A DNA stretch of 64,000 nucleotides from Burkholderiales bacterium PBB2. Its GTDB lineage: Bacteria > Pseudomonadota > Gammaproteobacteria > Burkholderiales > Burkholderiaceae_C. The stretch is taken from assembly GCA_002255955.1 (NCBI GenBank), contig NKIM01000026.1, positions 1 to 64,000 of the forward strand, in the 5' to 3' direction. Position numbers and translations under genes: made by a program. This document shows, piece by piece, positions 54,399 to 64,000 of this stretch. Every line of letters begins with the position of its first letter. Positions within the stretch are counted from its first letter, which is position 1. Below the pieces are notes generated by a model that saw nothing but the letters and a program-made list of their open reading frames with translations, was not told the origin of the DNA and searched no databases.

Positions 54399-55865
54399 AT
54401 GGTACAGAACATTCAAGACCGCAGCCCTCAGCGCGCCGAGACAGCGCCGGCCTCTTCGGCCATGGTGGGGGCACCCGCTGCCGCGCAAATCAATGAAGCG
54501 CTGCTGCGCCGCTTCGATGTTTCCGGCCCTCGCTACACCTCCTACCCGACGGCCGACCGCTTCGTGGAAGCGTTCACCATCGAGCAGTACCAGCAGGCCC
54601 TGACGCAACGCGCGGGCGGTTCGCAGGTCGGTGGCAACACGCCGCTGTCGCTCTATGTCCACATTCCGTTCTGCGAATCGGTCTGTTACTACTGTGCCTG
54701 CAACAAGGTCATCACCAAGCACCATGACCGGGCCACCGAGTACCTGCAGGCCCTGGCGACCGAGATGGATCTGACCCTGGAACACCTGGGCCGCGGCGCT
54801 GCGGTTTCGCAGCTGCATTTGGGTGGCGGTTCGCCGACCTTTCTGAGCGATGCAGAGCTGAGCCAGCTGATGCAGGCCATGTTGGAGCGCTTCCGCCTCG
54901 CACCCGGCGCCGAGGTGTCCATCGAGGTGGATCCGCGCACCGTCAGCGTCGAGCGCCTGGCCCATCTGCGCCAGCTGGGCTTCAACCGCCTGAGCTTTGG
55001 CGTGCAGGACTTTGACCCCGAGGTGCAAAAAGCCGTGCATCGCCAGCAGAGCTACGAGAGCGTCGAAGCGCTGATGGTGTCGGCCCGCGCTTTGGGTTTC
55101 GAATCCACCAATGTCGATCTGATCTACGGCCTGCCGCTGCAAACGCCCGAGTCGTTCGCGCGCACCATCGAGCAGGTGGGGGCGCTCAAGCCCGACCGCA
55201 TCGCGCTCTACGGCTACGCCCATTTGCCGCAGCGCTTCAAGCCGCAGCGCCGCATCAACGAGGTCGAGCTGCCGGTGGCGGGCGACAAGGTCACCATGCT
55301 GGCGGCGGCCATCAGCGGCTTTGAGCGCCATGGCTACAGCTATATCGGCATGGATCACTTTGCCTTGGCCAGCGACTCCCTGGCCGTGGCCAAGCGCCAG
55401 GGCCGGCTGCACCGCAATTTCCAGGGCTACAGCACCCAGCCAGACTGTGACCTGATTGCGCTCGGCGTCTCGGCCATCGGCCGGGTGGGTGCCAGCTACA
55501 GCCAGAACGCCAAGACTTTGGACGAGTACTACGACGCGCTGAACCAGGGCCAGCTGCCGATCCAGCGCGGCCTGGCCCTCTCGCGAGACGACATCGTGCG
55601 CCGTGCCGTCATCATGGCCTTGATGTGCCAGGGGCGGCTGGAGTTCGAGTCCATCGAGTTGGCGCATCTGCTCAGCTTTGAGCAGTACTTCAAGCCCGAG
55701 ATGGAACGCATCCGCGAGCTGGCCGAGCAAGGCCTGGTGGTGCTGGAGCCGGGGGCCATCCAGGTCACGCCCATGGGCTGGTATTTCGTGCGCGCAGTTG
55801 CTATGGTGTTTGACCGATACCTGCAAGCCGACCGCAGCCGTGAGCGTTTCTCCCGCATCATCTGA
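54399..55865 (+). CDS. hemN: Oxygen-independent coproporphyrinogen III oxidase
   Basis: The protein has 488 residues from the ATG at 54399 (MVQNIQDRSPQRAE); earlier in-frame starts would enter the FNR box. A radical-SAM enzyme that decarboxylates coproporphyrinogen III to protoporphyrinogen IX without oxygen. The cluster motif is HIPFCESVCYYCACNKV (CxxxCxxC), with YTSYPTADRF before it, LGGGSPTFLSDAEL and SFGVQDFDPEVQKAVHRQQS after it. Its place next to fnr and the cbb3 cluster fits haem supply under low oxygen. The stop is 5 bases before the next gene. Confidence 0.97.
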   Translation: MVQNIQDRSPQRAETAPASSAMVGAPAAAQINEALLRRFDVSGPRYTSYPTADRFVEAFTIEQYQQALTQRAGGSQVGGNTPLSLYVHIPFCESVCYYCACNKVITKHHDRATEYLQALATEMDLTLEHLGRGAAVSQLHLGGGSPTFLSDAELSQLMQAMLERFRLAPGAEVSIEVDPRTVSVERLAHLRQLGFNRLSFGVQDFDPEVQKAVHRQQSYESVEALMVSARALGFESTNVDLIYGLPLQTPESFARTIEQVGALKPDRIALYGYAHLPQRFKPQRRINEVELPVAGDKVTMLAAAISGFERHGYSYIGMDHFALASDSLAVAKRQGRLHRNFQGYSTQPDCDLIALGVSAIGRVGASYSQNAKTLDEYYDALNQGQLPIQRGLALSRDDIVRRAVIMALMCQGRLEFESIELAHLLSFEQYFKPEMERIRELAEQGLVVLEPGAIQVTPMGWYFVRAVAMVFDRYLQADRSRERFSRII

Positions 55866-55870
55866 TTCCC

Positions 55871-56581
55871 ATGCTTGACGCCAGCCTGGCCGCGTCCGCC
55901 GCCCTGATGGGGCTGGCGGGCACGCCGCACTGCCTGGCCATGTGCGGCGCCACCTGCGCGGCGGCGGGCGCGCGCTCGCCGCTCGCCTTCCAGTTCGGCC
56001 GCCTGCTCGGCTACAGCCTGGCTGGGGCCGTGGCGGCCGCCAGCATGCAGCTGCTCAGTCAGATGGGCCAGGCCACGGCCCTGCTGCGGCCTTTCTGGGT
56101 GCTCATCCACGTGGCGGCTTTTCTGCTCGGCATGTCCTTGCTGTGGCGGGGGCGCCAGCCGGCCTGGATGGAGCGTTGGGGTCAGGATGTGGCGCGCCAG
56201 GTCGAAGTGCCCGTGGCCGGTTTGCGGCAGGGTGGGGTGGCTTGGGCTGGCTCCAGGCGCGCAGCCCGGGCAGGCCTGGCCGGCCTGGCCTGGGTGGCCT
56301 GGCCTTGTGGGCTGTTGCAGTCGGCCCTGCTGCTCTCGGCCCTGGCCTCGGGGCCGGCGCAGGGTGGTGCGGTGATGGCCAGTTTTGCCCTGAGCTCGGG
56401 TGCCGGTCTCGCACTCGGGCCTTGGCTGCTGCGTCGCCTGCGCCAGTCCAAGGACGGCGGCGCCGAGGGTTTGCGCTGGTCCGTGCGCCTGGGCGGCCTG
56501 GGCCTGGCCTCCGCTTCGGCCTGGGCTTTGGGTCACGGGGTGTGGGCGCAGATAGCCGCCGTGTGCAGCCAGTGGGCCTGA
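55871..56581 (+). CDS. TauE/SafE-family (UreH-like) membrane protein
   Basis: The protein has 236 residues with about six membrane helices. The first, SAALMGLAGTPHCLAMCGAT, carries the GxPHCxAMCG motif of the UreH/SafE-type family. Members near cco genes (sometimes called CcoH2 or CcsX) are thought to bind or move copper in cbb3 assembly. The paired Cys of HCLAMC and WPCG would fit metal handling. It sits five bases after hemN, so it is in the same transcript. Confidence 0.85.
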   Translation: MLDASLAASAALMGLAGTPHCLAMCGATCAAAGARSPLAFQFGRLLGYSLAGAVAAASMQLLSQMGQATALLRPFWVLIHVAAFLLGMSLLWRGRQPAWMERWGQDVARQVEVPVAGLRQGGVAWAGSRRAARAGLAGLAWVAWPCGLLQSALLLSALASGPAQGGAVMASFALSSGAGLALGPWLLRRLRQSKDGGAEGLRWSVRLGGLGLASASAWALGHGVWAQIAAVCSQWA

Positions 56582-56703
56582 TTCAGGCGCCGAAATGCCA
56601 AGACTTATATAAGACTTGAGTCCGCAGCCGGCGCCGCTGACTTAGAATCGGCGCCCTAATCGTTCCACTCCTTGGGCCTGAAGATGGCCGATCTGGAAAT
56701 CAC

Positions 56704-58941
56704 ATGACAGCAACGCAGCCGACCATCATCTACACCCTGACCGACGAAGCCCCGCTGCTGGCGACGGCCTCGTTCCTGCCCATCGTGCAGGCCTTCACGG
56801 CGCCGGCCGGCGTTCGTGTCGAGACCAGCGACATCTCCGTGGCCGGTCGCATCCTGGGCCAGTTCCCGGAGTTCCTGAGCGAAGAGCAGCGCGTGCCCGA
56901 CCGCCTGTCGGAGCTGGGCAAGCTGACCCTGAAGCCGGAAGCCAACATCATCAAGCTGCCCAATATCAGCGCGTCGGTGGCGCAGCTGAAGGCGGCGATC
57001 AAGGAGCTGCAAGGCAAGGGCTACCCGATCCCGGATTACCCGGAAAGCCCCAAGACCGACGAAGAAAAAGACATCCGCGCCCGCTACGGCAAGTGCATCG
57101 GCAGCGCGGTGAACCCGGTGCTGCGTGAAGGCAATTCCGACCGCCGCGCCCCCAAGGCCGTCAAGGAATACGCCCGCAAGAACCCGCACAGCATGGCCGA
57201 CTGGAGCCAGGCTTCGCGCTCGCATGTCTCGCACATGCATGGCGGCGATTTCTACCATGGCGAAAAGTCCATGACCCTGGACCGCGCGCGCAACGTCAAG
57301 ATGGAGCTGATCACCAAGAGCGGTCAGACCATCGTGCTCAAGCCCAAGGTGGCCCTGCTGGACCGTGAGGTCATCGACAGCATGTTTATGAGCAAGAAGG
57401 CGCTGCTGGAGTTCTACGAGAAGGAAATCGAAGACGCGCGCCAGACCGGCGTGATGTTCTCGCTGCACGTCAAGGCCACCATGATGAAGGTCTCGCACCC
57501 CATCGTGTTCGGCCACTGCGTGCGCATCTTCTACCGTGAGGCTTTCGAGAAGCACGGCAAGCTGTTCGACGAGCTGGGCATCAATGTCAACAACGGCATG
57601 GTCGATCTGTACAACAAGATCGCCACCCTGCCGCAGAGCAAGCAAGACGAGATCAAGCGCGATCTGCATGCCTGCCACGAGCACCGCCCCGAGCTGGCCA
57701 TGGTCGACTCGGCCAAGGGCATCACCAATTTCCATTCGCCCAACGACATCATCGTCGACGCGTCCATGCCGGCCATGATCCGCAATGGCGGCAAGATGTG
57801 GGGCGCCGACGGCCGCCTGAAGGACGTCAAGGCCGTGATGCCGGAATCGACCTTCGCCCGCATCTACCAGGAGATGATCAACTTCTGCAAGTGGCACGGC
57901 GCCTTCGACCCCAAGACCATGGGCACGGTGCCCAATGTCGGTCTGATGGCCCAGCAGGCCGAAGAGTACGGCTCGCACGACAAGACCTTCGAGATCCCCG
58001 AAGACGGCGTGGCCAACATCACCGATCTGGACACCGGCGAAGTGCTGATGAGCCAGAACGTGGAGCAGGGCGACATCTGGCGCATGTGCCAGTGCAAGGA
58101 CGCCGCCATCCGCGATTGGGTCAAGCTGGCCGTCAACCGTGCTCGCAACTCCGGCATGCCGGTGGTGTTCTGGCTCGATCAGTACCGCCCGCATGAGGCC
58201 CAGCTGATCACCAAGGTCAAGATGTACCTGCACGAGCACAACACGGCCGGTCTGGACATTCAGATCATGAGCCAGGTTCGCGCCATGCGTTACACCCTGG
58301 AGCGCGTGATTCGCGGTCTGGACACCATCAGCGCGACCGGCAACATCCTGCGCGACTACCTGACCGACCTGTTCCCCATCATGGAACTGGGCACCTCGGC
58401 CAAGATGCTGTCCATCGTGCCGCTGATGGCCGGTGGCGGCATGTACGAAACCGGCGCCGGCGGTTCGGCCCCCAAGCATGTGCAGCAGCTGGTGGAAGAG
58501 AACCACTTGCGCTGGGATTCGCTGGGTGAGTTCCTGGCCCTGGCAGTCAGCCTGGAAGACCTGGGCCTGAAGAACAACAACCCCAGGGCCAAGTTGCTGG
58601 CCAAGACGCTGGATGCCGCCACGGGCCAGCTGCTGGACAACAACAAGAACCCCAGCCCCAAGACCGGCCAGCTGGACAACCGCGGCAGCCAGTTCTACCT
58701 GGCCCTGTACTGGGCCCAGGCTCTGGCCGGGCAGAGCGAGGATGCCGAACTGGCCGCCAAGTTCGCGCCCCTGGCCAAGGCTCTGGCCGAGAAGGAATCG
58801 GCCATCGTCGCCGAGCTGGCTGCGGTGCAAGGCAAGCCGGCCGACATCGGCGGTTACTACAAGCCCGACATGGCCAAGCTGGCCGAAGTGATGCGCCCGA
58901 GCGCCAGCTTCAACGCCGCCCTGGCCACGATGCTGGGCTGA
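56704..58941 (+). CDS. icd: Monomeric NADP-dependent isocitrate dehydrogenase
   Basis: The protein has 745 residues, the size of the monomeric IDH-II type. It oxidises isocitrate to 2-oxoglutarate in the TCA cycle. Family sequences: [20 protein letters not shown] at the start, [20 protein letters not shown] near the C-terminus, [20 protein letters not shown], and [19 protein letters not shown]. It is unrelated in sequence to the dimeric enzyme encoded directly downstream. Confidence 0.96.
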   Translation: MTATQPTIIYTLTDEAPLLATASFLPIVQAFTAPAGVRVETSDISVAGRILGQFPEFLSEEQRVPDRLSELGKLTLKPEANIIKLPNISASVAQLKAAIKELQGKGYPIPDYPESPKTDEEKDIRARYGKCIGSAVNPVLREGNSDRRAPKAVKEYARKNPHSMADWSQASRSHVSHMHGGDFYHGEKSMTLDRARNVKMELITKSGQTIVLKPKVALLDREVIDSMFMSKKALLEFYEKEIEDARQTGVMFSLHVKATMMKVSHPIVFGHCVRIFYREAFEKHGKLFDELGINVNNGMVDLYNKIATLPQSKQDEIKRDLHACHEHRPELAMVDSAKGITNFHSPNDIIVDASMPAMIRNGGKMWGADGRLKDVKAVMPESTFARIYQEMINFCKWHGAFDPKTMGTVPNVGLMAQQAEEYGSHDKTFEIPEDGVANITDLDTGEVLMSQNVEQGDIWRMCQCKDAAIRDWVKLAVNRARNSGMPVVFWLDQYRPHEAQLITKVKMYLHEHNTAGLDIQIMSQVRAMRYTLERVIRGLDTISATGNILRDYLTDLFPIMELGTSAKMLSIVPLMAGGGMYETGAGGSAPKHVQQLVEENHLRWDSLGEFLALAVSLEDLGLKNNNPRAKLLAKTLDAATGQLLDNNKNPSPKTGQLDNRGSQFYLALYWAQALAGQSEDAELAAKFAPLAKALAEKESAIVAELAAVQGKPADIGGYYKPDMAKLAEVMRPSASFNAALATMLG

Positions 58942-58968
58942 TCAGCCACGGCGTCTTGAGCGCCTGAC

Positions 58969-59001
58969 CCGCCGCCGTTTGCACCCTGCAAACGGCGGCG
59001 G
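58969..59001. other. Strong hairpin without T-run after the monomeric icd
   Basis: CCGCCGCCGTTTGC-ACCCT-GCAAACGGCGGCGG forms a 14-bp perfect stem 28 bases after the stop. It lacks a T-run but lies just before a true terminator, so it may protect the mRNA 3' end. Confidence 0.6.
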
Positions 59002-59010
59002 CCCCGAGAG

Positions 59011-59037
59011 AAAGCCGGTGCCCTGCATCGGCTTTTT
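59011..59037 (+). terminator. Terminator of the monomeric icd
   Basis: AAAGCCGGTGC-CCT-GCATCGGCTTT followed by TT. Confidence 0.75.
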
Positions 59038-59125
59038 CATATCCCGGCTTCGTCATTGAATGCCGCTAGAATTTTTGGCTGCCTTCTACGAGAGGGCATC
59101 CCGTCCCCTTCGGAGTACCTCCTAC

Positions 59126-60379
<1,254 letters not shown>

Positions 60380-60421
60380 GTTGGCGGTCCGGCCCTGGCG
60401 CCGGAGACCTGCTGCGCACAA

Positions 60422-60449
60422 AAAAAGGCCCGCATCTGCGGGCCTTTTT
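60422..60449 (+). terminator. Terminator of the dimeric icd
   Basis: AAAAAGGCCCGC-ATCT-GCGGGCCTTTTT, 12-bp stem, 42 bases after the stop. Also T-rich on the minus strand. Confidence 0.88.
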
Positions 60450-60564
60450 GCTTGGGGGACTGAGCCGTGGCACATGGCCGGGTGGCGGGTCCTCTTCGCC
60501 TGGGGTCAGCGGGCTGACCGAGTGCTCAGCGTTTCGCCGGTGCTGCCACCAGCGAGCGCCAGTC

Positions 60565-60813
60565 TCAGGCGGCTTCGCTGAGTTCTTCCTGCGCTTGCGC
60601 GGTCGTGGAATACAGCGGGGTGATGTTCTGGGCCAGCTGGCCTTTGGGGCCTTGCACCAGCTCGTAACTCACCTTGCCGCCTTGTTGCAGGGTTCGAAAA
60701 CCCTCCATCTGGATGGCTGAAAAATGCGCGAACACATCTTCGCCGCCCGCTTCGGGTTCAATAAAGCCAAAACCCTTGGCATCGTTGAACCACTTCACCG
60801 TTCCTATCGTCAT
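60565..60813 (-). CDS. Cold-shock-domain protein
   Basis: The protein has 82 residues. The cold-shock domain is complete: [17 protein letters not shown] (RNP1) and [12 protein letters not shown] (RNP2). It binds single-stranded nucleic acid and melts RNA structure. It has a 12-residue acidic/Ala tail ([13 protein letters not shown]) beyond the usual 67-70 residues of CspA-type proteins. Single-gene unit. Confidence 0.95.
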   Translation of the reverse strand: MTIGTVKWFNDAKGFGFIEPEAGGEDVFAHFSAIQMEGFRTLQQGGKVSYELVQGPKGQLAQNITPLYSTTAQAQEELSEAA

Positions 60814-61035
60814 AACGCCTCCGTCCCGGTGTCTATTGCACCGCGGCGGATTTTTGGCGGCGGCCTGTGCGCTGTCAATTCAGGGCCTGCCCGGATGGGG
60901 GAGACCCTTGGGTGCCCGCGCGCGATGAAAAAGCACGGCACGCCGGTTCAATTCGGCTCTTGTTTTCTCCCCAGTCGGCGCAAGATGGATTTCGCAGGGC
61001 CAGCGGGTATCGGTGGCTCTCGATAGAATCAATCC

Positions 61036-61392
61036 ATGCCAGATTTCCCCAGTCAACCGCCAATGCCACCCGGATTGCCGCCCGGGCGTGAAGATGCCGA
61101 CGGCACGACCACTGTTGAGCGCCTGACGCAGAAAACCGAGCCGCCGCGCCTCTACCAGGTGCTGCTGCTCAACGACGACTTCACACCCATGGAGTTCGTG
61201 GTCATGGTTTTGCAGGAATATTTCCGACATGACCTGGATACGGCCACCCAGATCATGCTCAAAATCCACCACGATGGGCGTGGGGTCTGCGGCGTCTTCA
61301 GCAAGGACGTTGCGGCGACCAAGGTCGAATTGGTGCTGGCGGCCGCAAGGCGCGCCGGCCATCCTTTGCAGTGCATTATGGAGGCCGCATGA
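61036..61392 (+). CDS. clpS: ClpS adaptor
   Basis: The protein has 118 residues. It delivers N-degron substrates to ClpAP. Conserved [20 protein letters not shown] (with the Asn-Asp pair of the N-degron pocket), [20 protein letters not shown] and [16 protein letters not shown]. The first 35 residues are a Pro-rich flexible extension. Its TGA overlaps the clpA ATG. Confidence 0.97.
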   Translation: MPDFPSQPPMPPGLPPGREDADGTTTVERLTQKTEPPRLYQVLLLNDDFTPMEFVVMVLQEYFRHDLDTATQIMLKIHHDGRGVCGVFSKDVAATKVELVLAAARRAGHPLQCIMEAA

Positions 61393-63707
61393 TTGCGCAA
61401 GAGCTTGAAGTTAGCCTGCATATGGCGTTTGTGGAAGCACGCCAGCAGCGCCATGAGTTCATCACCGTCGAGCACTTGCTGATGGCCCTGTTGGACAACC
61501 CTTCCGCTGCCGAAGTGCTGCGCGCCTGCTCGGCCAATCTGGACGATCTGCGCAAAAGCCTGACGCAGTTCATCAAGGAAAACACCCCGACCGTGGGTGG
61601 CGCCGATGAGGTGGACACCCAGCCGACGCTGGGCTTCCAGCGCGTGATTCAGCGCGCCATCATGCATGTGCAGTCCACGGGCAGCGGCAAGAAGGAAGTG
61701 ACCGGCGCCAATGTGCTGGTCGCCATCTTCGGCGAGAAGGATTCGCACGCCGTTTACTACCTGCACCAGCAGGGTGTGACGCGTCTGGACGTGGTGAATT
61801 TCATCGCCCACGGCATCAAGAAGTCCGATCCGCCCGAGCCGCCCAAGGGGCAGGAGGGCAGTGCCGGTGCCGAGACCGAGCGCGAAGAGGGCGAAGGTCA
61901 GGGCAAGGGCTCGCCGCTGGAACAGTTCACCCAGAACCTGAACCAGCTGGCCAAGGACGGCAAGATCGACCCGCTGATCGGGCGCGAGCATGAAGTCGAG
62001 CGTGTGGTGCAGGTGCTCTGCCGCCGCCGCAAGAACAACCCGCTGCTGGTGGGCGAAGCCGGCGTGGGCAAGACGGCCATCGCCGAGGGCCTGGCCTGGC
62101 GCATCACCGAAGGCGATGTGCCGGAGGTGCTGGCTGAGGCCGTGGTGTATTCGCTGGACATGGGCGCCTTGCTGGCTGGCACCAAGTACCGCGGTGACTT
62201 TGAACAACGCCTCAAGGCCGTGCTCAAGCAGCTGAAGGACCAGCCGCATGCCGTGCTGTTTATCGACGAGATCCACACCCTGATCGGTGCCGGTGCGGCC
62301 TCGGGTGGCACGCTGGACGCCAGCAATCTGCTCAAGCCGGCGCTGAGCTCCGGCGCGATGAAGTGCATCGGCGCCACCACCTTCAGCGAATACCGTGGCA
62401 TCTTCGAAAAAGACGCGGCCCTGAGCCGTCGCTTCCAGAAGGTCGATGTGGCTGAGCCTTCGGTCGAGCAGACCATCGAGATCCTCAAGGGACTGAAGTC
62501 GCGTTTCGAAGAGCACCACAACGTCAAGTACGCCCTGGGTGCGCTGCAGGCGGCGGCCGAGCTGTCGGCCAAGTACATCAACGACCGCCACCTGCCGGAC
62601 AAGGCGATTGATGTGATCGATGAGGCCGGCGCGGCCCAGCGTATCCTGCCCAAGAGCAAGCAGAAGAAGACCATCACGCGCAGCGAGGTGGAAGACATCG
62701 TGGCCAAGATCGCGCGCATCCCGCCCGCATCCGTGTCCAGCGATGATCGCAGCAAGCTCAAGAGCCTGGATCGTGATCTGAACAGCGTGGTGTTCGGCCA
62801 GGAGCCGGCCATCGATGCCCTGGCGGCCGCCATCAAGATGGCGCGCTCCGGCCTGGGCAAACCGGACAAGCCGATTGGTTCTTTCCTGTTCAGCGGCCCG
62901 ACCGGCGTGGGCAAGACCGAGGTGGCCAAGCAGCTTGCCTACATCCTGGGCATCGAGCTGATTCGCTTCGACATGTCGGAGTACATGGAGCGCCATGCGG
63001 TCAGCCGCCTGATCGGCGCGCCTCCGGGTTATGTCGGTTTCGACCAAGGCGGCCTGTTGACCGAGGCCGTGACCAAGAAGCCGCATGCGGTGCTGCTGCT
63101 CGATGAAATCGAGAAGGCGCACCCGGATGTCTTCAATGTCCTGCTGCAGGTCATGGACCATGGCTCGCTGACCGACAACAACGGGCGCAAGGCCGATTTT
63201 CGCAACATCATCATCATCATGACGACCAATGCGGGCGCCGAGGTGATGAACAAGAGCAGCATCGGCTTCATGAACTCGCGCCAGCAGGGCGATGAAATGG
63301 CCGACATCAAGCGCTTGTTCACGCCGGAGTTCCGCAACCGCCTGGACGCCATCGTGTCCTTCCGTGCGCTCGATGAGGAAATCATCATGCGCGTGGTTGA
63401 CAAGTTCCTGCTGCAGCTGGAAAGCCAGCTGCAGGAGAAGAAGGTCGAGGTCACCTTCAGCGACGCGCTGCGCAAGCAGCTGGCCAAGAAGGGCTTCGAC
63501 CCGCTCATGGGCGCCCGCCCCATGCAGCGTTTGATCCAGGACACCATCCGCCGCGCCTTGGCCGATGAATTGTTGTTCGGTCGTCTGGTCGATGGCGGTC
63601 GCCTGGGTGTGGATGTCGATGGCGCCGGCGAGGTCCAGCTGGACATCCAACCCCTGAGCAAGCCCAAGGACAACAAGCCCAAGGCGGAGCCGGCCACGGC
63701 CAGCTGA
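61389..63707 (+). CDS. clpA: ATP-dependent Clp protease ATP-binding subunit ClpA
   Basis: The protein has 772 residues from the ATG at 61389. It unfolds substrates and feeds them to ClpP. Clp-N repeats at the start ([20 protein letters not shown]). AAA-1 with GEAGVGKT and [15 protein letters not shown]-2 with GPTGVGKT and [15 protein letters not shown]. The IGF-type ClpP-binding loop is KSSIGFMNS. The D2 C-terminal domain has [20 protein letters not shown]. It has a Lys/Ala tail. Translationally coupled to clpS. Confidence 0.98.
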   Translation: MIAQELEVSLHMAFVEARQQRHEFITVEHLLMALLDNPSAAEVLRACSANLDDLRKSLTQFIKENTPTVGGADEVDTQPTLGFQRVIQRAIMHVQSTGSGKKEVTGANVLVAIFGEKDSHAVYYLHQQGVTRLDVVNFIAHGIKKSDPPEPPKGQEGSAGAETEREEGEGQGKGSPLEQFTQNLNQLAKDGKIDPLIGREHEVERVVQVLCRRRKNNPLLVGEAGVGKTAIAEGLAWRITEGDVPEVLAEAVVYSLDMGALLAGTKYRGDFEQRLKAVLKQLKDQPHAVLFIDEIHTLIGAGAASGGTLDASNLLKPALSSGAMKCIGATTFSEYRGIFEKDAALSRRFQKVDVAEPSVEQTIEILKGLKSRFEEHHNVKYALGALQAAAELSAKYINDRHLPDKAIDVIDEAGAAQRILPKSKQKKTITRSEVEDIVAKIARIPPASVSSDDRSKLKSLDRDLNSVVFGQEPAIDALAAAIKMARSGLGKPDKPIGSFLFSGPTGVGKTEVAKQLAYILGIELIRFDMSEYMERHAVSRLIGAPPGYVGFDQGGLLTEAVTKKPHAVLLLDEIEKAHPDVFNVLLQVMDHGSLTDNNGRKADFRNIIIIMTTNAGAEVMNKSSIGFMNSRQQGDEMADIKRLFTPEFRNRLDAIVSFRALDEEIIMRVVDKFLLQLESQLQEKKVEVTFSDALRKQLAKKGFDPLMGARPMQRLIQDTIRRALADELLFGRLVDGGRLGVDVDGAGEVQLDIQPLSKPKDNKPKAEPATAS

Positions 63708-63749
63708 GCTTAATGCTGAGGCGCCCCGAGTCGGGCGCCCGAATCACCC

Positions 63750-63778
63750 AAGCCCCGAGCCTGCCTCGGGGCTTTTTC
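63750..63778 (+). terminator. Terminator after clpA
   Basis: AGCCCCGAG-CCTGC-CTCGGGGCT followed by TTTTCTTTTT, 42 bases after the stop. Confidence 0.88.
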
Positions 63779-63806
63779 TTTTTCGGTGTATTGCTGTTTT
63801 GAAGGC

Positions 63807-64000
63807 TCAGGCCGCCGGGTCTTGCCGGAAGAAGTCGGCCAGCAGGCGGTAGAGCGCCTCCTGCTCTTGGCGCAGCTCGGTGGGTGCTACAAAAAACGCC
63901 TCCACCGCCACGGCGAAGAACTCTTCCAGGCTCTCGGCGCCGTAGGGGTCGATCAGTGTGGCTTCGCCGGCGTCGGCGCGGGCGCAGAAGGCCTGCCACT
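63807..64000 (-). CDS. MtfA-like zinc peptidase, C-terminal part (runs off the right edge)
   Basis: The frame enters at the right edge and ends at TGA 63809-63807. The last 63 residues include LIDPYGAESLEEFFAVAVEA and FFVAPTELRQEQEALYRLLA, DFFRQDPAA. This is the C-terminal signature of M90/MtfA peptidases (DPYGAxxxxEFFAVxxExFF), in which this Glu lies near the zinc site. In E. coli MtfA binds the repressor Mlc and controls ptsG. The HExxH motif lies outside the window. Confidence 0.8.
   Translation of the reverse strand, partial: WQAFCARADAGEATLIDPYGAESLEEFFAVAVEAFFVAPTELRQEQEALYRLLADFFRQDPAA

Noticed and set aside
61152-63650. 832-residue minus-strand frame opposite clpA
   Set aside because: Antisense shadow; the plus strand carries all ClpA motifs.

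Overview
The window looks like a chromosome segment from a high-GC betaproteobacterium of the order Burkholderiales, probably in the Roseateles/Paucibacter/Rubrivivax neighbourhood. This is inferred from the gene content and order: exbB-exbD-lpxK-trm112-kdsB-adk, a complete cbb3 oxidase cluster with an FNR-type regulator and hemN, and clpS-clpA. No database search was possible.

The window has two parts. Positions 1 to about 23,765 are accessory DNA. They hold many decayed pieces (integrase and IS5-type transposase remnants, an IS-orfA/ubiG chimera), a dispersed repeat of about 65 bp, two tandem-repeat arrays and several defence-type modules. The right end is a tyrosine integrase (22184-23524, minus strand), four 11-bp direct repeats in front of it, and a 49-bp 3' piece of a tRNA-Lys(CUU) gene at 23717-23765. 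This is the expected structure of an element inserted at a tRNA-Lys gene whose intact copy would lie left of the window.

The most interesting segment is 6165-11693. It is a five-gene, same-strand cassette: a secreted endonuclease/exonuclease/phosphatase-family protein, a LOG/SLOG Rossmann protein, a nucleotidyltransferase with a GS-x11-DxD active site, a patatin-like phospholipase, and a second, different GS-x11-DxD nucleotidyltransferase. Nucleotidyltransferase plus patatin phospholipase is the core of type I CBASS anti-phage signalling. Two synthases around one phospholipase, with a LOG protein alongside, is not an arrangement I recognise. The same island carries a roughly 1,526-residue STAND-type NTPase with an N-terminal nuclease-like domain (Avs-like), a Xre-RES toxin-antitoxin pair, a membrane-anchored DUF2726 protein, a small Xre regulator with a perfect 20-bp palindrome at its promoter, and an orphan FecI/FecR pair.

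Positions 24,000-64,000 are compact core genome. In order: aldehyde dehydrogenase with a divergent sigma-54 activator and a clear -24/-12 promoter; tadA-ldcA; a TonB-dependent receptor followed by tonB-exbB-exbD-exbD and a TPR protein; an SDR, adk, kdsB, trm112, lpxK and a second exbB/exbD; xseA; sodB; the cbb3 oxidase assembly and structural genes ccoI-S-N-O-Q-P-G-H; fnr and hemN, divergent around an FNR box; two unrelated isocitrate dehydrogenases side by side; a cold-shock protein; clpS-clpA; and the end of an mtfA-like gene. Most transcription units end in clear hairpin-plus-T terminators.
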